Position numbers and translations under genes: made by a program
Notes under the pieces: generated by a model
Databases searched by the model: none
What the model was told of the DNA's origin: nothing
The model's input: the letters and a program-made list of their open reading frames with translations, nothing else
NCBI RefSeq assembly: GCF_004099695.1
Contig: NZ_SCHL01000002.1
Location: 208,351-272,350 of the forward strand
Direction: 5' to 3'
Length of the DNA: 64,000 nt
DNA from: Methanosarcina sp. MSH10X1
GTDB lineage: Archaea > Halobacteriota > Methanosarcinia > Methanosarcinales > Methanosarcinaceae
Part shown: positions 54,101 through 62,384 of the stretch, one piece after another
Numbering within the stretch: position 1 is the first letter of the stretch
How the letters are laid out: each line of letters starts with the position of its first letter

Positions 54101-54784
54101 ATGCCTGAAGTCAAAAAGCTGTCGGACGGGGTCTTTGAAGTTATAAAAGACAAAAAACAGCTCGCTACAAGGAATCTTGATCCTGGAGAGACCGTTTATG
54201 GAGAGAAACTAATTCCGGTTGAAGGGATAGAATACAGGACATGGGACCCTCGCAGGAGTAAGCTTGGAGCCATGATTCTGAAAAAATTCCATATCCCACT
54301 TAAGGAAAATTCGAAGGTGCTTTATCTCGGGGCGGCTTCGGGTACAACGGTCAGTCATGTCTCTGATATCGTTTCAGAGGGTGCAGTTTATGCCGTTGAG
54401 TTTGCCCCGAGAAGCATGAGAGATCTTATAGGACTTGCATCAAGGCGGAAAAATCTCCACCCTATTCTCGCTGACGCGGGAAAACCGGACAGTTACTCCC
54501 ATCTCGTTGAGCCTGTGGACCTTATCTTCCAGGACGTTGCACAGCCCAACCAGGCCGAAATAGCTGCACGAAATGCTATTCGCTTCCTGAAAAAGGATGG
54601 ACATCTCCTGCTCTCAATCAAAGCGCGGAGTATCGACACCGCAGCAAACCCCAGAGAGATTTTTAAGGAAGAGGTAAGAAAACTCGAACAGGCTTTTGAG
54701 CCCGGATTCGAGATTCTCAATGCAAAGGACCTGGTGCCCTATCAAGAAGATCACCTTGGAGTCCTTGCGAAGTTTAAAAAATAA
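54101..54784 (+). CDS. flpA: fibrillarin-like rRNA/tRNA 2'-O-methyltransferase
   Basis: 227 residues, complete archaeal fibrillarin. The AdoMet-binding site is VLYLGAASGTTVSHVSD and VYAVEFAPRSMRDL, and the catalytic K/D region is DLIFQDVAQPNQAEIAARNAIRFLKKDGHLLLSIKARSIDT. It starts at the base after the Nop5 stop codon, with AAAGAGGAGG upstream. Works with Nop5, L7Ae and C/D box RNA. Its neighbour on the other strand, TrmO, is also an RNA-modifying enzyme, ending 3 bp away. Confidence 0.95.
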   Translation: MPEVKKLSDGVFEVIKDKKQLATRNLDPGETVYGEKLIPVEGIEYRTWDPRRSKLGAMILKKFHIPLKENSKVLYLGAASGTTVSHVSDIVSEGAVYAVEFAPRSMRDLIGLASRRKNLHPILADAGKPDSYSHLVEPVDLIFQDVAQPNQAEIAARNAIRFLKKDGHLLLSIKARSIDTAANPREIFKEEVRKLEQAFEPGFEILNAKDLVPYQEDHLGVLAKFKK

Positions 54785-54787
54785 TAC

Positions 54788-55210
54788 TCAATCCTTTTCC
54801 TCAATCTCTTTTAAGTAAGGCTTGATATCCAGTACAGGCGTACCATTGATTGCATCGAGGCCTTTCACATAAAGCACGTTGCCTTCTACTTTTACAAGCT
54901 CTACAAGAGTAAGCCCTATTCCGTTAGGGCGGAAAGGACTCCGGCTTGCAAAAACTCCTGCCATCTCCCCGTCATAACGACGACGACTAATTAGCTTATA
55001 CCCTTCGGAGCGGCTAAAGTAAAAAAGTATGTAGAGCTTTTCAAGCTCTTCTACCCGGTAAAGTCCGTCTGTCAGTTCGTTTTTCAAGATGATCTTCGAA
55101 ACCTTCTCGTAGATCTCTTCATTGAATACCGGTTCAAAGTAATCATTTTCCACATAGCCTATAGGGTTAAACTCTATCTTTTCGGGAAATTCTTCAGGAC
55201 CTTTATTCAT
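54788..55210 (-). CDS. trmO: tRNA t6A37 methyltransferase TrmO-like
   Basis: 140 residues from ATG 55210, which overlaps the end of the FmdE-like gene (ATGAATAA arrangement), so translation is coupled. FNPIGYVENDYFEPV, then RSPFRPNGIGLTLVELVKVEGNVLYVKGLDAINGTPVLDIKPYL, is the complete TrmO (YaeB/VirR) signature: it methylates N6-threonylcarbamoyladenosine at tRNA position 37 with AdoMet. DRDRS-like catalytic motifs are not obvious, so substrate is by family inference. It is at the shorter end of the family. Confidence 0.85.
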   Translation of the reverse strand: MNKGPEEFPEKIEFNPIGYVENDYFEPVFNEEIYEKVSKIILKNELTDGLYRVEELEKLYILFYFSRSEGYKLISRRRYDGEMAGVFASRSPFRPNGIGLTLVELVKVEGNVLYVKGLDAINGTPVLDIKPYLKEIEEKD

Positions 55211-55787
55211 CTTTTGCCTCAAAACAGGGAATACAAACAATTTCTCCATTTCTTACCCTGCCCAGAGGTTCCATAAAGCCTTCCCCGCAGCTACTGCAGA
55301 TAAGGGTTGGGTAAATTATGGCTTTTTCAGGCGGTTTGATTTCCACTTCCCTAACCCAGAAAAGCTCTTCCTCTGGCATTTCCAGGACTCTCTGGCTTTT
55401 TGCATTATGGGATGCCCGAAACTCTTTTTCTTCTTCAGGGCTGGCAGTACCAGCTCTAAGCTTTGCAAAGAGCGCAGTATGCTTTTCGTCCTGTGGGAGA
55501 ACATCGGGTCTCAGGGAAATTCTCAGGGCTTTGTTATCGCCTCTTTTGAAGAACGTGTAAACATGTTTCCCATGATCCTTGAAAATAAGGTTCCCCTTCC
55601 CGCAGGTGCAGCCGTTTATTGCCTGAATCGCATCCACGGCACAGGAACGGTTTTCTACAATTGCGACCAGTTCTTCATCTTTGCTTCGGTCTTTGAAGCG
55701 GTCAGCGGCGAGTGCTGCTATCCTATAGCCAATGGAGAGCCCGGGGCAGACATGTCCATGAAACTGTACTGCAGTATCGAAATTCAA
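55203..55787 (-). CDS. FmdE-family protein with C-terminal zinc ribbon
   Basis: 194 residues: FHGHVCPGLSIGYRIAALAADRF and VDAIQAINGCTCGKGNLIFKDHGKHVYTFF form the FmdE domain, named after formylmethanofuran dehydrogenase operons. A CSSCGEGF ... CIPC zinc ribbon ends the protein. Its role is unproven, perhaps molybdenum or tungsten cofactor handling for the dehydrogenase, or a metal-binding regulator. Co-oriented with trmO and overlapping it by 8 nt. No fmd structural genes are adjacent. Confidence 0.88.
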   Translation of the reverse strand: MNFDTAVQFHGHVCPGLSIGYRIAALAADRFKDRSKDEELVAIVENRSCAVDAIQAINGCTCGKGNLIFKDHGKHVYTFFKRGDNKALRISLRPDVLPQDEKHTALFAKLRAGTASPEEEKEFRASHNAKSQRVLEMPEEELFWVREVEIKPPEKAIIYPTLICSSCGEGFMEPLGRVRNGEIVCIPCFEAKDE

Positions 55788-56132
55788 GTTTTTGACTCCT
55801 GATCCTTGGTTCCTATTCCAATTAATTTCGTTTTAGACTCGTACTGGTAGTGATTAACTCTGGTGAAATAATTCCATATTATCCGGATACTATTTATAGA
55901 TTTTTTATTCTATTAATGTTACAAAAAAGTCTTCTTGTAATAATAACAGGCTCGCCTTCGAGGTTCAGGGTTCTGAATGTTCACTGCCTCTTCTACTCCT
56001 GCTTTCTATACTTTACGGTTCTAACGGAATCTTAATCTAAATCGTAACTGAACCTCAACTCTGAATTACCGATGTGTTTGGATACTTCTGGAAAAATGCA
56101 GGTCGAATTTAACCTTTTCAGTTACGGGTTTC

Positions 56133-56158
56133 GAACCTGATTCGGTTCACTTTATATA
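56133..56158 (+). promoter_or_regulatory. Palindromic operator and TATA box of candidate RNA
   Basis: GAACC (56133-56137), six bases, GGTTC (56144-56148), then TTTATATA (56151-56158). A further GGTT/AACC pair overlaps the first arm. The palindrome sits where a repressor would block TBP/TFB. Confidence 0.55.
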
Positions 56159-56179
56159 GTATGAATAATGAATAACCCG

Positions 56180-56352
56180 TTCTGTCCAGTTAAAAGGTAA
56201 AAAAGCTTTAAAAGTAATATCTTACTGTACATACAATTCTTCAAAACGAATTGTGATAATTGGGAGCCTTTTGCCACCTCTGATAGGCTCCCAATCGCGT
56301 GATTCAACCCCTACGATTAAGAGAAAAAACCCCTTAACTCTTAATCGTTGAC
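56180..56352 (+). ncRNA. Candidate structured small RNA
   Basis: No ORF, but four consecutive perfect hairpins follow a TATA box: AGTAA/TTACT near 56213-56226; ACAATTC/GAATTGT 56233-56254; ATTGGGAGCC/GGCTCCCAAT 56259-56295; and ACGATTAAGAG/CTCTTAATCGT 56313-56348. The loop of the third contains CCACCTC, complementary to a ribosome binding site. The start is an estimate from the TATA position, and the 3' end is unknown. The rest of the spacer (55788-56132, 56353-56644) has no gene. Confidence 0.5.
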
Positions 56353-56644
56353 TTCCTCTTTATGTTATAGAGGTATATAACCTATACGACTTTGAAATTT
56401 GTCTTGCATTAAATTATTTAGCCGCCTCAAAATCCGGTTTACAGGACTAATAACCATCTGCTTACCCTGCGTTTTTCAATGGACTAAATAAAGTTTAATC
56501 AGCTGTAAGAAATCTATGGTTTAACCTTATCTTAATATTTATTTTAGGCTTCTATCAGGTTCCTGTTTATAGCTGGTCTCCGGAATAAATGAAATTGAAA
56601 AATGAGGAAGATATTTATTAAGTAGCTGCATATATAACAAAAAC

Positions 56645-57433
56645 ATGGACAGCCAGCTTCTGGAATTGATTTTTCTCTCCGAAAAAAGGAAGGATCTTAT
56701 TTTATTTTTGAAGGAAGAGCCAAAATCGATCTCAGAGATTAAAGAAAGCTTGAATGTAGGTCTGGTGGCAATTCTTCCTCAATTAAAAAGGTTGAGGGAA
56801 AACTCCCTGGTCTCAAAAGCAGGCGACGTTTATAGTCTGTCTCCTCTCGGGATAGCGGTAGCTGGCAGAATGCAGCCAATGATAGATGTCCTGAACGTCT
56901 TCGGAAGTAAATATGAATACTGGGAAAACCATGCGGTGGAATCCATACCCGATCCTTTGCGGAAGCGGATAGGCGAGCTGGCTAACTGTACTTTTTCGGA
57001 ACCTCCTGACAGGACGCGCCTCTTTGAGCCTCACAGAGAATTTGTGGAAAACCTTATGAAATCAAAAAAAATAAATGGCATTGCCTCAATCTTTCATCCT
57101 CTCTATCCATCTCTTTTCCTTGCTTTTGCAAAGAAGGGGGCTGAAATCTCCATCCTGGTAACTCGACCTGTTTATGAAAGAACAAAAGAAGAATATGGAG
57201 CCGAGCTAAGCGAGTTTCTTAAATTCGAGAACGCCAGTTTTTACGTTTGCAATGGCAGAATAGAACTATCCCATGTAGTTACTGACAGGTTCCTTTCTCT
57301 CACCCTGCCTTTTTCTGACGGTACCTTTGACCATAAGGAAGATGTCCTGTGTTTCGACCCGGTAGCCCTCAAGTGGGGAGAAGACCTTTTTGCCTACTAC
57401 AAAAACGTTTCTGACAGAATAACCGAAATCTAG
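56645..57433 (+). CDS. ArsR-like winged-helix regulator with FilR1 (DUF1724) domain
   Basis: 262 residues. The N-terminal winged helix (residues 5-80: FLSEKRKDLILFLKEEPKSISEIKESLNVG, LKRLRENSLVSKAGDVYSLSPLG) is followed by the middle domain known from methanogen regulator FilR1 (LFEPHREFVENLMKSKKINGIASIFHPLYPSLFLAFAKKGAEISILV, about 120-230). FilR1-like proteins are common in Methanosarcina and control methanogenesis or adhesion genes, but the target of this one is unknown. TATTTATTAA about 30 nt before the ATG and the absence of a ribosome binding site suggest a leaderless mRNA. It lies downstream of the candidate small RNA. Confidence 0.82.
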   Translation: MDSQLLELIFLSEKRKDLILFLKEEPKSISEIKESLNVGLVAILPQLKRLRENSLVSKAGDVYSLSPLGIAVAGRMQPMIDVLNVFGSKYEYWENHAVESIPDPLRKRIGELANCTFSEPPDRTRLFEPHREFVENLMKSKKINGIASIFHPLYPSLFLAFAKKGAEISILVTRPVYERTKEEYGAELSEFLKFENASFYVCNGRIELSHVVTDRFLSLTLPFSDGTFDHKEDVLCFDPVALKWGEDLFAYYKNVSDRITEI

Positions 57434-57471
57434 TTCCTGTTAGGGCAGATTTCAGAACAGCCGGAAGATAG

Positions 57472-57479
57472 TTATAAAT
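57472..57479 (+). promoter_or_regulatory. TATA box of ribose-1,5-bisphosphate isomerase gene
   Basis: TTATAAAT centred about 28 nt before the ATG at 57504; no ribosome binding site lies between, so the transcript is probably leaderless. Confidence 0.5.
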
Positions 57480-57503
57480 TACACCCTCGCTATCTTTTAT
57501 ACC

Positions 57504-58427
57504 ATGCAAAAAGTTCAGGAAACCGCAGAAAAAATCCGGACAATGGAAATCCGGGGCGCAGGCAGGATTGCAAAAGCTGCTGCTGAAGCTATCAGAGACT
57601 ATGCCGCAGGACTTGATACAGCTTCAATGGAAGAATTCAGTGCCAGGATAAGAGAAGTTTCAGACTTCCTCATCAGTACTCGCCCCACCGCCGTTTCTCT
57701 TCCAAACGCCGTAAAACTCGCTTCAAGATACTCTTCGGGAACTGTGGAGGAAGCAAGGCAGGAAATCATTGAAAATGCAAACCTTTTTATCGAAAGAGCT
57801 GACAGGGCCCTTGGGAAAATCGGGAAAATCGGGTCAAGAAGAATTCAGGACGGGGACGTCATTATGACCCACTGCAACTCTCATGCCGCTCTCTCTATCA
57901 TCACGACAGCCTTTGAAGACGGAAAGGACATCTCGGTAATCTCAACCGAAAGCCGCCCCAGGTGTCAGGGCTTGTTGACAATCCGCCATCTTAACGATTT
58001 CGGGATTCCCACAACGCTTATCGTGGATTCTGCGGTGCGTTACTACATGAAAGACGTGGATAAGGTCGTTGTCGGGGCTGACGCGATTGCAGCCAACGGC
58101 GCCCTTGTAAACAAGATAGGAACCTCCCAGCTTGCCCTTGCCGCCCATGAAGCAAGAAAAAGTTTCATGGTCGCTGCCGAAACCTTCAAGTTTAGCCCGA
58201 GCACGATTGTCGGAAACCCCATAGAAATCGAAGAAAGGGCTGTAGATGAAGTCGTAGACCCTGCAATCCTGAAAGAGCTTTCCCACGTGCAGGTAAGAAA
58301 TCCGGCTTTTGACTTCACTCCTGCCGAATACATAGATATGATCGTAACCGATATAGGAATCATCCCGCCTGCAATGGCATATACCGTTATAAAAGAGCAT
58401 CTTGGTTGGGAGCTTGGAGAGATCTGA
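57504..58427 (+). CDS. ribose-1,5-bisphosphate isomerase
   Basis: 307 residues, eIF2B-alpha/IF2B family of the R15Pi type. MTHCNSHAALSIITTAFEDGK, STESRPRCQGLLTIRHLNDFGIP, VVVGADAIAANGALVNKIGTSQLALAAHEA and NPAFDFTPAEYIDMIVTDIGIIPP are family signatures, with the catalytic Cys in RPRCQG and Asp in GADAIAANG. It converts ribose 1,5-bisphosphate to ribulose 1,5-bisphosphate in the archaeal AMP pathway, which feeds type III RuBisCO. AMP phosphorylase and RuBisCO are not in this window. Its N-terminus (about residues 1-100) is helical, as usual. Apparently monocistronic with its own TATA box. Confidence 0.92.
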   Translation: MQKVQETAEKIRTMEIRGAGRIAKAAAEAIRDYAAGLDTASMEEFSARIREVSDFLISTRPTAVSLPNAVKLASRYSSGTVEEARQEIIENANLFIERADRALGKIGKIGSRRIQDGDVIMTHCNSHAALSIITTAFEDGKDISVISTESRPRCQGLLTIRHLNDFGIPTTLIVDSAVRYYMKDVDKVVVGADAIAANGALVNKIGTSQLALAAHEARKSFMVAAETFKFSPSTIVGNPIEIEERAVDEVVDPAILKELSHVQVRNPAFDFTPAEYIDMIVTDIGIIPPAMAYTVIKEHLGWELGEI

Positions 58428-58506
58428 AAAACAGGTAAATTTTAATTTTTAAACAAATTTTGCTTCAGTTAGCTTTTAATCACTTTTCCAGTGCCTTAAA
58501 GTGCTT

Positions 58507-59271
58507 TTAATAATCTTTGATAACCCCGTCCGTAATCCTGAGCACCCTGGAACATTCTTTTGCAACCTCGGGGTCGTGTGTCACAACAAGAATTGTCTGT
58601 CCTTTTTCACTCAATTCTTTAAATGTCCGCACAATCGAGTCCCTTGTTTTGCTGTCCACCTCACCTGTGGGCTCGTCAGCCAGAATAACAGCAGGCTTAT
58701 TTGCAAGTGCCCTTGCAATAGAAACTCTTTGCTGCTCCCCTCCTGAGAGTTCCGAAGGCTTATGGGAAAGACGGTCTCCGAGACCAAGTTTCTCGAGCAG
58801 CGCCTTTGCCCTTTCTTCCCTTTCTTTTTTCGGCATTCTGGAAAAACGCATAGAAAGCTCCACATTCTCAAGGGCAGAAAGAGTAGGAATGAGGTTATAG
58901 TGCTGGAAGATAAAACCGATTTTTTCCCTTCTCACGCGGGGAAGCAGTTTTTCAGGCACAGATGTAAGGTCTGTCCCGTCAAGAATAATTCTCCCTTCAG
59001 TTGCTTTTTCAAGTGTGCCTATAAGGGCGAGAAGGGTAGATTTTCCGGAACCTGAGGGACCCATTATCGCAAGCAATTCCCCTTTTCTCACGGTTATGCA
59101 GGCACAGCGCAGGGCATGGACAGAAATTTTGCCCTGGGAATAGGTTTTAGAAAGGTTTTCGACCTGCATTATAATCCCCGCGCCTTCGTTCCCCATATTG
59201 CCTCTGTTTTCTTCCACTTTTAGATTTCTCGGGATAACAAGACCTTCTTCCTCGGTTCCGGTTTCAGGCAT
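58507..59271 (-). CDS. ABC transporter ATP-binding protein (MacB/LolD-like)
   Basis: 254 residues. Walker A GPSGSGKSTLLALIG, Q-loop FIFQHYNLIP, signature LSGGEQQRVSIARAL and Walker B VILADEPTGEVD. The ATG at 59271 overlaps the permease end (ATGCCTGA), so the extra 34 residues before the family start (MQVENLSKTY) are probably translated. It powers the FtsX-like permease for lipoprotein- or peptide-type export and not classical nutrient uptake. Last of a three-gene minus-strand unit. Confidence 0.92.
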   Translation of the reverse strand: MPETGTEEEGLVIPRNLKVEENRGNMGNEGAGIIMQVENLSKTYSQGKISVHALRCACITVRKGELLAIMGPSGSGKSTLLALIGTLEKATEGRIILDGTDLTSVPEKLLPRVRREKIGFIFQHYNLIPTLSALENVELSMRFSRMPKKEREERAKALLEKLGLGDRLSHKPSELSGGEQQRVSIARALANKPAVILADEPTGEVDSKTRDSIVRTFKELSEKGQTILVVTHDPEVAKECSRVLRITDGVIKDY

Positions 59272-60379
59272 GCTTCAAAGCCTCCATCGGGCTCATTTTC
59301 GAGGCTCTATATGCAGGGTAAAGCCCTGAAAGAGCACCTATCAACAGGGCAAAAAGCATGGCAATTATAAGCAGCCTGGGCGTTATCAGAAAAAGCACTA
59401 TCCTCGTATTTGCAAGCCAGGCATTCATAATGTAAACAGCCCCGGTACCTGCAAGAATTCCCAGAATCCCGCCGAAGAGCCCCATAACAGAGGCTTCCCC
59501 AAGCGTAAGGAGCAAAATATCCCGAGTTTCGGCTCCTATGGCTTTCAAAATCCCGAATTCCCTTGTCCTTTCGGCAACGGACATAAGCATGGTATTCATC
59601 ACGCAAAGCCCGCCTATGATTGCTGCAAGCAGACCTGAGCTGATAGTGATTACGCTGAAAATCATAAAGGACTGACTTGCCTGCACTTCAAGCTCGCCGG
59701 GAGAAAGGGTACTTGTGCCTTTAACGCTGAATTCTATGCGTTTGGAGAGAATTTCGGCATCCACCCGCTCATCGGGCACTGCAAAGATATAGGAAACCGA
59801 ATCTCCAACATTATAAAGATCCTGTGCGGTCTCAAGAGGTATGATTACCGCATTGTCGAAAATTGAGCCGGTGTAATCCAGAATTCCTACAACGGTAAAG
59901 TACTTGTCATGGATCTCAAACTTGCTGCCTATTTTGAGTTTATATTCCCTCTGTATATTGCTCCCGACAACAACATTATAGGAATCCCCTGGATTAAGGA
60001 AACGGCCTGTCTTCAGCTCCACAGGATTAAGAGCAACACTGGATTTCTCCGGGGGGACACCCAGGATCTGCTTCCCGGTCATTCCCATTTTATCCTCATC
60101 AAAAGTTGTCATTAAAAGCCCATAAGCATCTTCCACCCCTGCCACCCGGAGCACGTCGCTTACCTTATCGTCCGTGAGCCCACCTCCAAAGACTCCGCTT
60201 TCGGCAAAAACCCGGATTTTGTCGCTGGTTACGCTCATGGAACGTTCAAAAGTCTGGTGGAAGTTTTCGGACATAGCCCCCATAACTATAACTGCAAAAA
60301 TTCCAAGGGCGATCCCGCAGACTGTCAGCCCGCTCCTGACTTTCCTGTTCATTATATTTCGGATGATAAGGTCAAACAT
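59264..60379 (-). CDS. ABC transporter permease (MacB/FtsX-like)
   Basis: 371 residues. One membrane helix at the N-terminus (RSGLTVCGIALGIFAVIVMGAMSE), a large extracellular domain of the MacB core type (residues about 40-250, TGKQILGVPPEKSS, YNVVVGSNIQREYKLKIGSKFEI), then three helices with the FtsX motifs (AIIGGLCVMNTMLMSVAERTREFGILKAIGA, LFGGILGILAGTG, ALSGLYPAYRASKMSPMEALKHA). It couples ATP hydrolysis outside the membrane to moving lipoproteins, toxins or lipids, by family knowledge. The gene overlaps the ATPase by 8 nt and follows an exported protein by 57 bp. Confidence 0.92.
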   Translation of the reverse strand: MFDLIIRNIMNRKVRSGLTVCGIALGIFAVIVMGAMSENFHQTFERSMSVTSDKIRVFAESGVFGGGLTDDKVSDVLRVAGVEDAYGLLMTTFDEDKMGMTGKQILGVPPEKSSVALNPVELKTGRFLNPGDSYNVVVGSNIQREYKLKIGSKFEIHDKYFTVVGILDYTGSIFDNAVIIPLETAQDLYNVGDSVSYIFAVPDERVDAEILSKRIEFSVKGTSTLSPGELEVQASQSFMIFSVITISSGLLAAIIGGLCVMNTMLMSVAERTREFGILKAIGAETRDILLLTLGEASVMGLFGGILGILAGTGAVYIMNAWLANTRIVLFLITPRLLIIAMLFALLIGALSGLYPAYRASKMSPMEALKHA

Positions 60380-60436
60380 GATGGTCCTGAATTCGAATTT
60401 TATAAAGTTTAAAGCCTCTTTAGCTGACAGGATTTT

Positions 60437-61615
60437 TTATTTCTTTTTTCTTCCGGATAAAATTGCAGTGCAGAGAAAGATCGCAAGAACTGTGAAAAAG
60501 CTAATTTCCGGAGATTCTTCCATAGGGCTTGCTTCGGCTACGGGCTCAAAAACCCTGAGAACCGTCTCATGGCTGTCCAGGATTTCTCCTTCGAAATTTA
60601 GCACATAGATCTTTACATTATAGTCTCCCTTCGGGACTCCCTGCCAGATTATTCCTACAGTATCCTCTTTTCCCGAGGTCAGGATATCTGCGGTCTCCTC
60701 AAAAACCTGCACCTCTCCATTCTCAGGCGTAAGTACAACCTTTATAGCGCCATCAAAGGGTACCTGGGATTTCCCGATAACAGTAATACTTGCACCATAT
60801 TCATCCACATCAATGTCAGAATCGAGAATTTCTACACTTTCTTCAGCCCTGAAATCCGACCTGTAGGCTGTAGTAATGTCAGGAGAGTGGGAATGAACCT
60901 TCAGAAGGGCGGTGTAGTTCTTATCTTTCTCGAGGAGGAGAGGCCAATAGCTTGCGTTATAATACGTATTTGTAACAGGGATATTTTTTTGTTTATCGGA
61001 ATACACGACCTCCGTGCCCGAGAGAAGCTTCAGGTCAAAATCTACTACACCCGGTTCAGGCAGCTGTATACTTCCAAAATTAGCAGGGCTGGTGAGACTC
61101 ATCAAAACCGAAGCTTTCTCGGAATCTGCCGAAAAGTCTACGAGTTTAAGCTTCGAGAGAGTGGGATTTCTGGAGGAGAATGAAAGTTCTCTAAAAGCAA
61201 GGTTTTCGTTGCCATTTTTAACAGAAACCTGTGCCGTATAAGAATTCTTATCTTCTCCGAAATTCTCTTCAATCCCCCAGAACAGGACTTTAGTAACTTC
61301 CTGTCCTTTCTCAACAGGACCCAGAAGGAAGGTTTCCGATCTCATCATTTCTCCTCCTGAGCTCAAAGTAAAAACAAGAGAGACATTTTCAAGAGGCTGC
61401 TCAAACCGGACTGTGGCATCCGAGAGATCATAATCTGAGAAAAAATCCGTAATAACGGCGTCTTCCGGTCTTTCTTCCTGGATTGCTATATCATTTACTG
61501 CCGCAAAAGCAGGGTTGATCCCGGCATAAACCATAGTCAGGAGTAGAAGCACGGAAAAACAGCGGAGAATAAACCCTTTCTGTTTAAAAGAACTTTTTTT
61601 TCCAGGCAGGCTCAA
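60437..61615 (-). CDS. exported beta-domain protein of the ABC transporter unit
   Basis: 392 residues: signal peptide (ILRCFSVLLLLTMVYAGINPAFAA), three or four Ig-like beta domains (SDATVRFEQPLENVSLVFTLSS, TLSKLKLVDFSADSEKASVLMSLTSPA, YNASYWPLLLEKDKNYTALLKVHSH) and a C-terminal membrane helix followed by a basic end (SFFTVLAIFLCTAILSGRKKK). Likely a surface-anchored partner or substrate-binding component of the adjacent exporter, as in methanogen MacB-type units, but its ligand is unknown. It precedes the permease by 57 bp and is probably co-transcribed. Confidence 0.8.
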   Translation of the reverse strand: MSLPGKKSSFKQKGFILRCFSVLLLLTMVYAGINPAFAAVNDIAIQEERPEDAVITDFFSDYDLSDATVRFEQPLENVSLVFTLSSGGEMMRSETFLLGPVEKGQEVTKVLFWGIEENFGEDKNSYTAQVSVKNGNENLAFRELSFSSRNPTLSKLKLVDFSADSEKASVLMSLTSPANFGSIQLPEPGVVDFDLKLLSGTEVVYSDKQKNIPVTNTYYNASYWPLLLEKDKNYTALLKVHSHSPDITTAYRSDFRAEESVEILDSDIDVDEYGASITVIGKSQVPFDGAIKVVLTPENGEVQVFEETADILTSGKEDTVGIIWQGVPKGDYNVKIYVLNFEGEILDSHETVLRVFEPVAEASPMEESPEISFFTVLAIFLCTAILSGRKKK

Positions 61616-61737
61616 GCCCCAATCCTCCTTACTCTAAGAAACCTCAGGACAGAAACTTCATAAAACCAAAACCGGAGTTCCGGTCTGCTTCTTTTAATTG
61701 GATTGTATGTCTGAACTCCTATGTTTAAGTTTTCGTC

Positions 61738-62345
61738 GCAAGCCTTTTTAAAAAAGGCTTGAGCGAAAACTTTTTCAAAAAAAGTTTTATCAAAAACCAC
61801 GCTTTATCGAAAACGTCACTATCGGCGTGATAAACCGGCGCAACGCAAGCCTTTTTAAAAAAGGCTTGAGCGAAAACTTTTTCAAAAAAAGTTTTATCAA
61901 AAACTACGTTTTATCGAAAACGTCACTATCGGCGTGATAAACCGGCGCAACGCAAGCCTTTTTAAAAAAGGCTTGAGCGAAAACTTTTTCAAAAAAAGTT
62001 TTATCAAAAACCACGCTTTATCGAAAACGTCACTATCGGCGTGATAAACCGGCGCAACGCAAGCCTTTTTAAAAAAGGCTTGAGCGAAAACTTTTTCAAA
62101 AAAAGTTTTATCAAAAACTACGTTTTATCGAAAACGTCACTATCGCGTGATAAACCGGCGCAACGCAAGCTTTTTTAAAAAGGCTTGAGCGAAAACTAAT
62201 GCTTTATCTATACCGGTGTAACCGGAGCGTGATCGACCGGCGAAACGCAAGCCTTTTCAAAAAAGGCTTGAGCGAAAACAACGTAGCGGCGTGATAAACC
62301 GGCGCAACGGTTTCGGGTCAACGGTCGCGGGTCAAAGGTTGTGCT
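61738..62345. repeat. 107-bp tandem repeat array (composite palindromic repeat, locus 3)
   Basis: Units starting GCAAGCCTTTTTAAAAAAGG recur at 61738, 61845, 61952, 62059, 62165 and 62247: three periods of exactly 107 bp, one of 106 (single G lost in TATCGGCGTGA), then a shortened 82-bp one. Each full unit chains hairpins: GCCTTTTTAAAAAAGGC, AACTTTTTCAAAAAAAGTT, ACGTTTT-ATCG-AAAACGT and TCAC-TATCGGC-GTGA, ending ACCGGCGCAACGC. The last unit has diverged to resemble locus 1 (TATACCGGTGTAACCGG). It lies between the UMP kinase stop codon and the exported protein. A small open frame through it (61612-61800) is a repeat artefact. Confidence 0.92.
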
Positions 62346-62384
62346 TGAGCAAAAAACTCTCTGAGCCTTAAAATGGTCCAGGTT

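Noticed and set aside
56125-56150. GGTTTCGAACC-like stretch resembling a tRNA T-arm
   Set aside because: No acceptor, D or anticodon arm fits around it; it is better explained as part of the palindrome before the TATA box.
56180-56352. Identity of the candidate RNA with a named Methanosarcina small RNA such as sRNA154
   Set aside because: I cannot compare sequences here; the operator-like palindrome does not match the GGTA-N6-TACC form I associate with NrpR, so I name it only as a candidate.
61612-61800. Minus-strand ORF of 62 codons reaching into the repeat array
   Set aside because: It is produced by the open frames of the 107-bp repeat and lacks a ribosome binding site and independent support.
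61738-62345. CRISPR array
   Set aside because: Units are contiguous with no unique spacers, are palindromic chains, and no cas genes are present.
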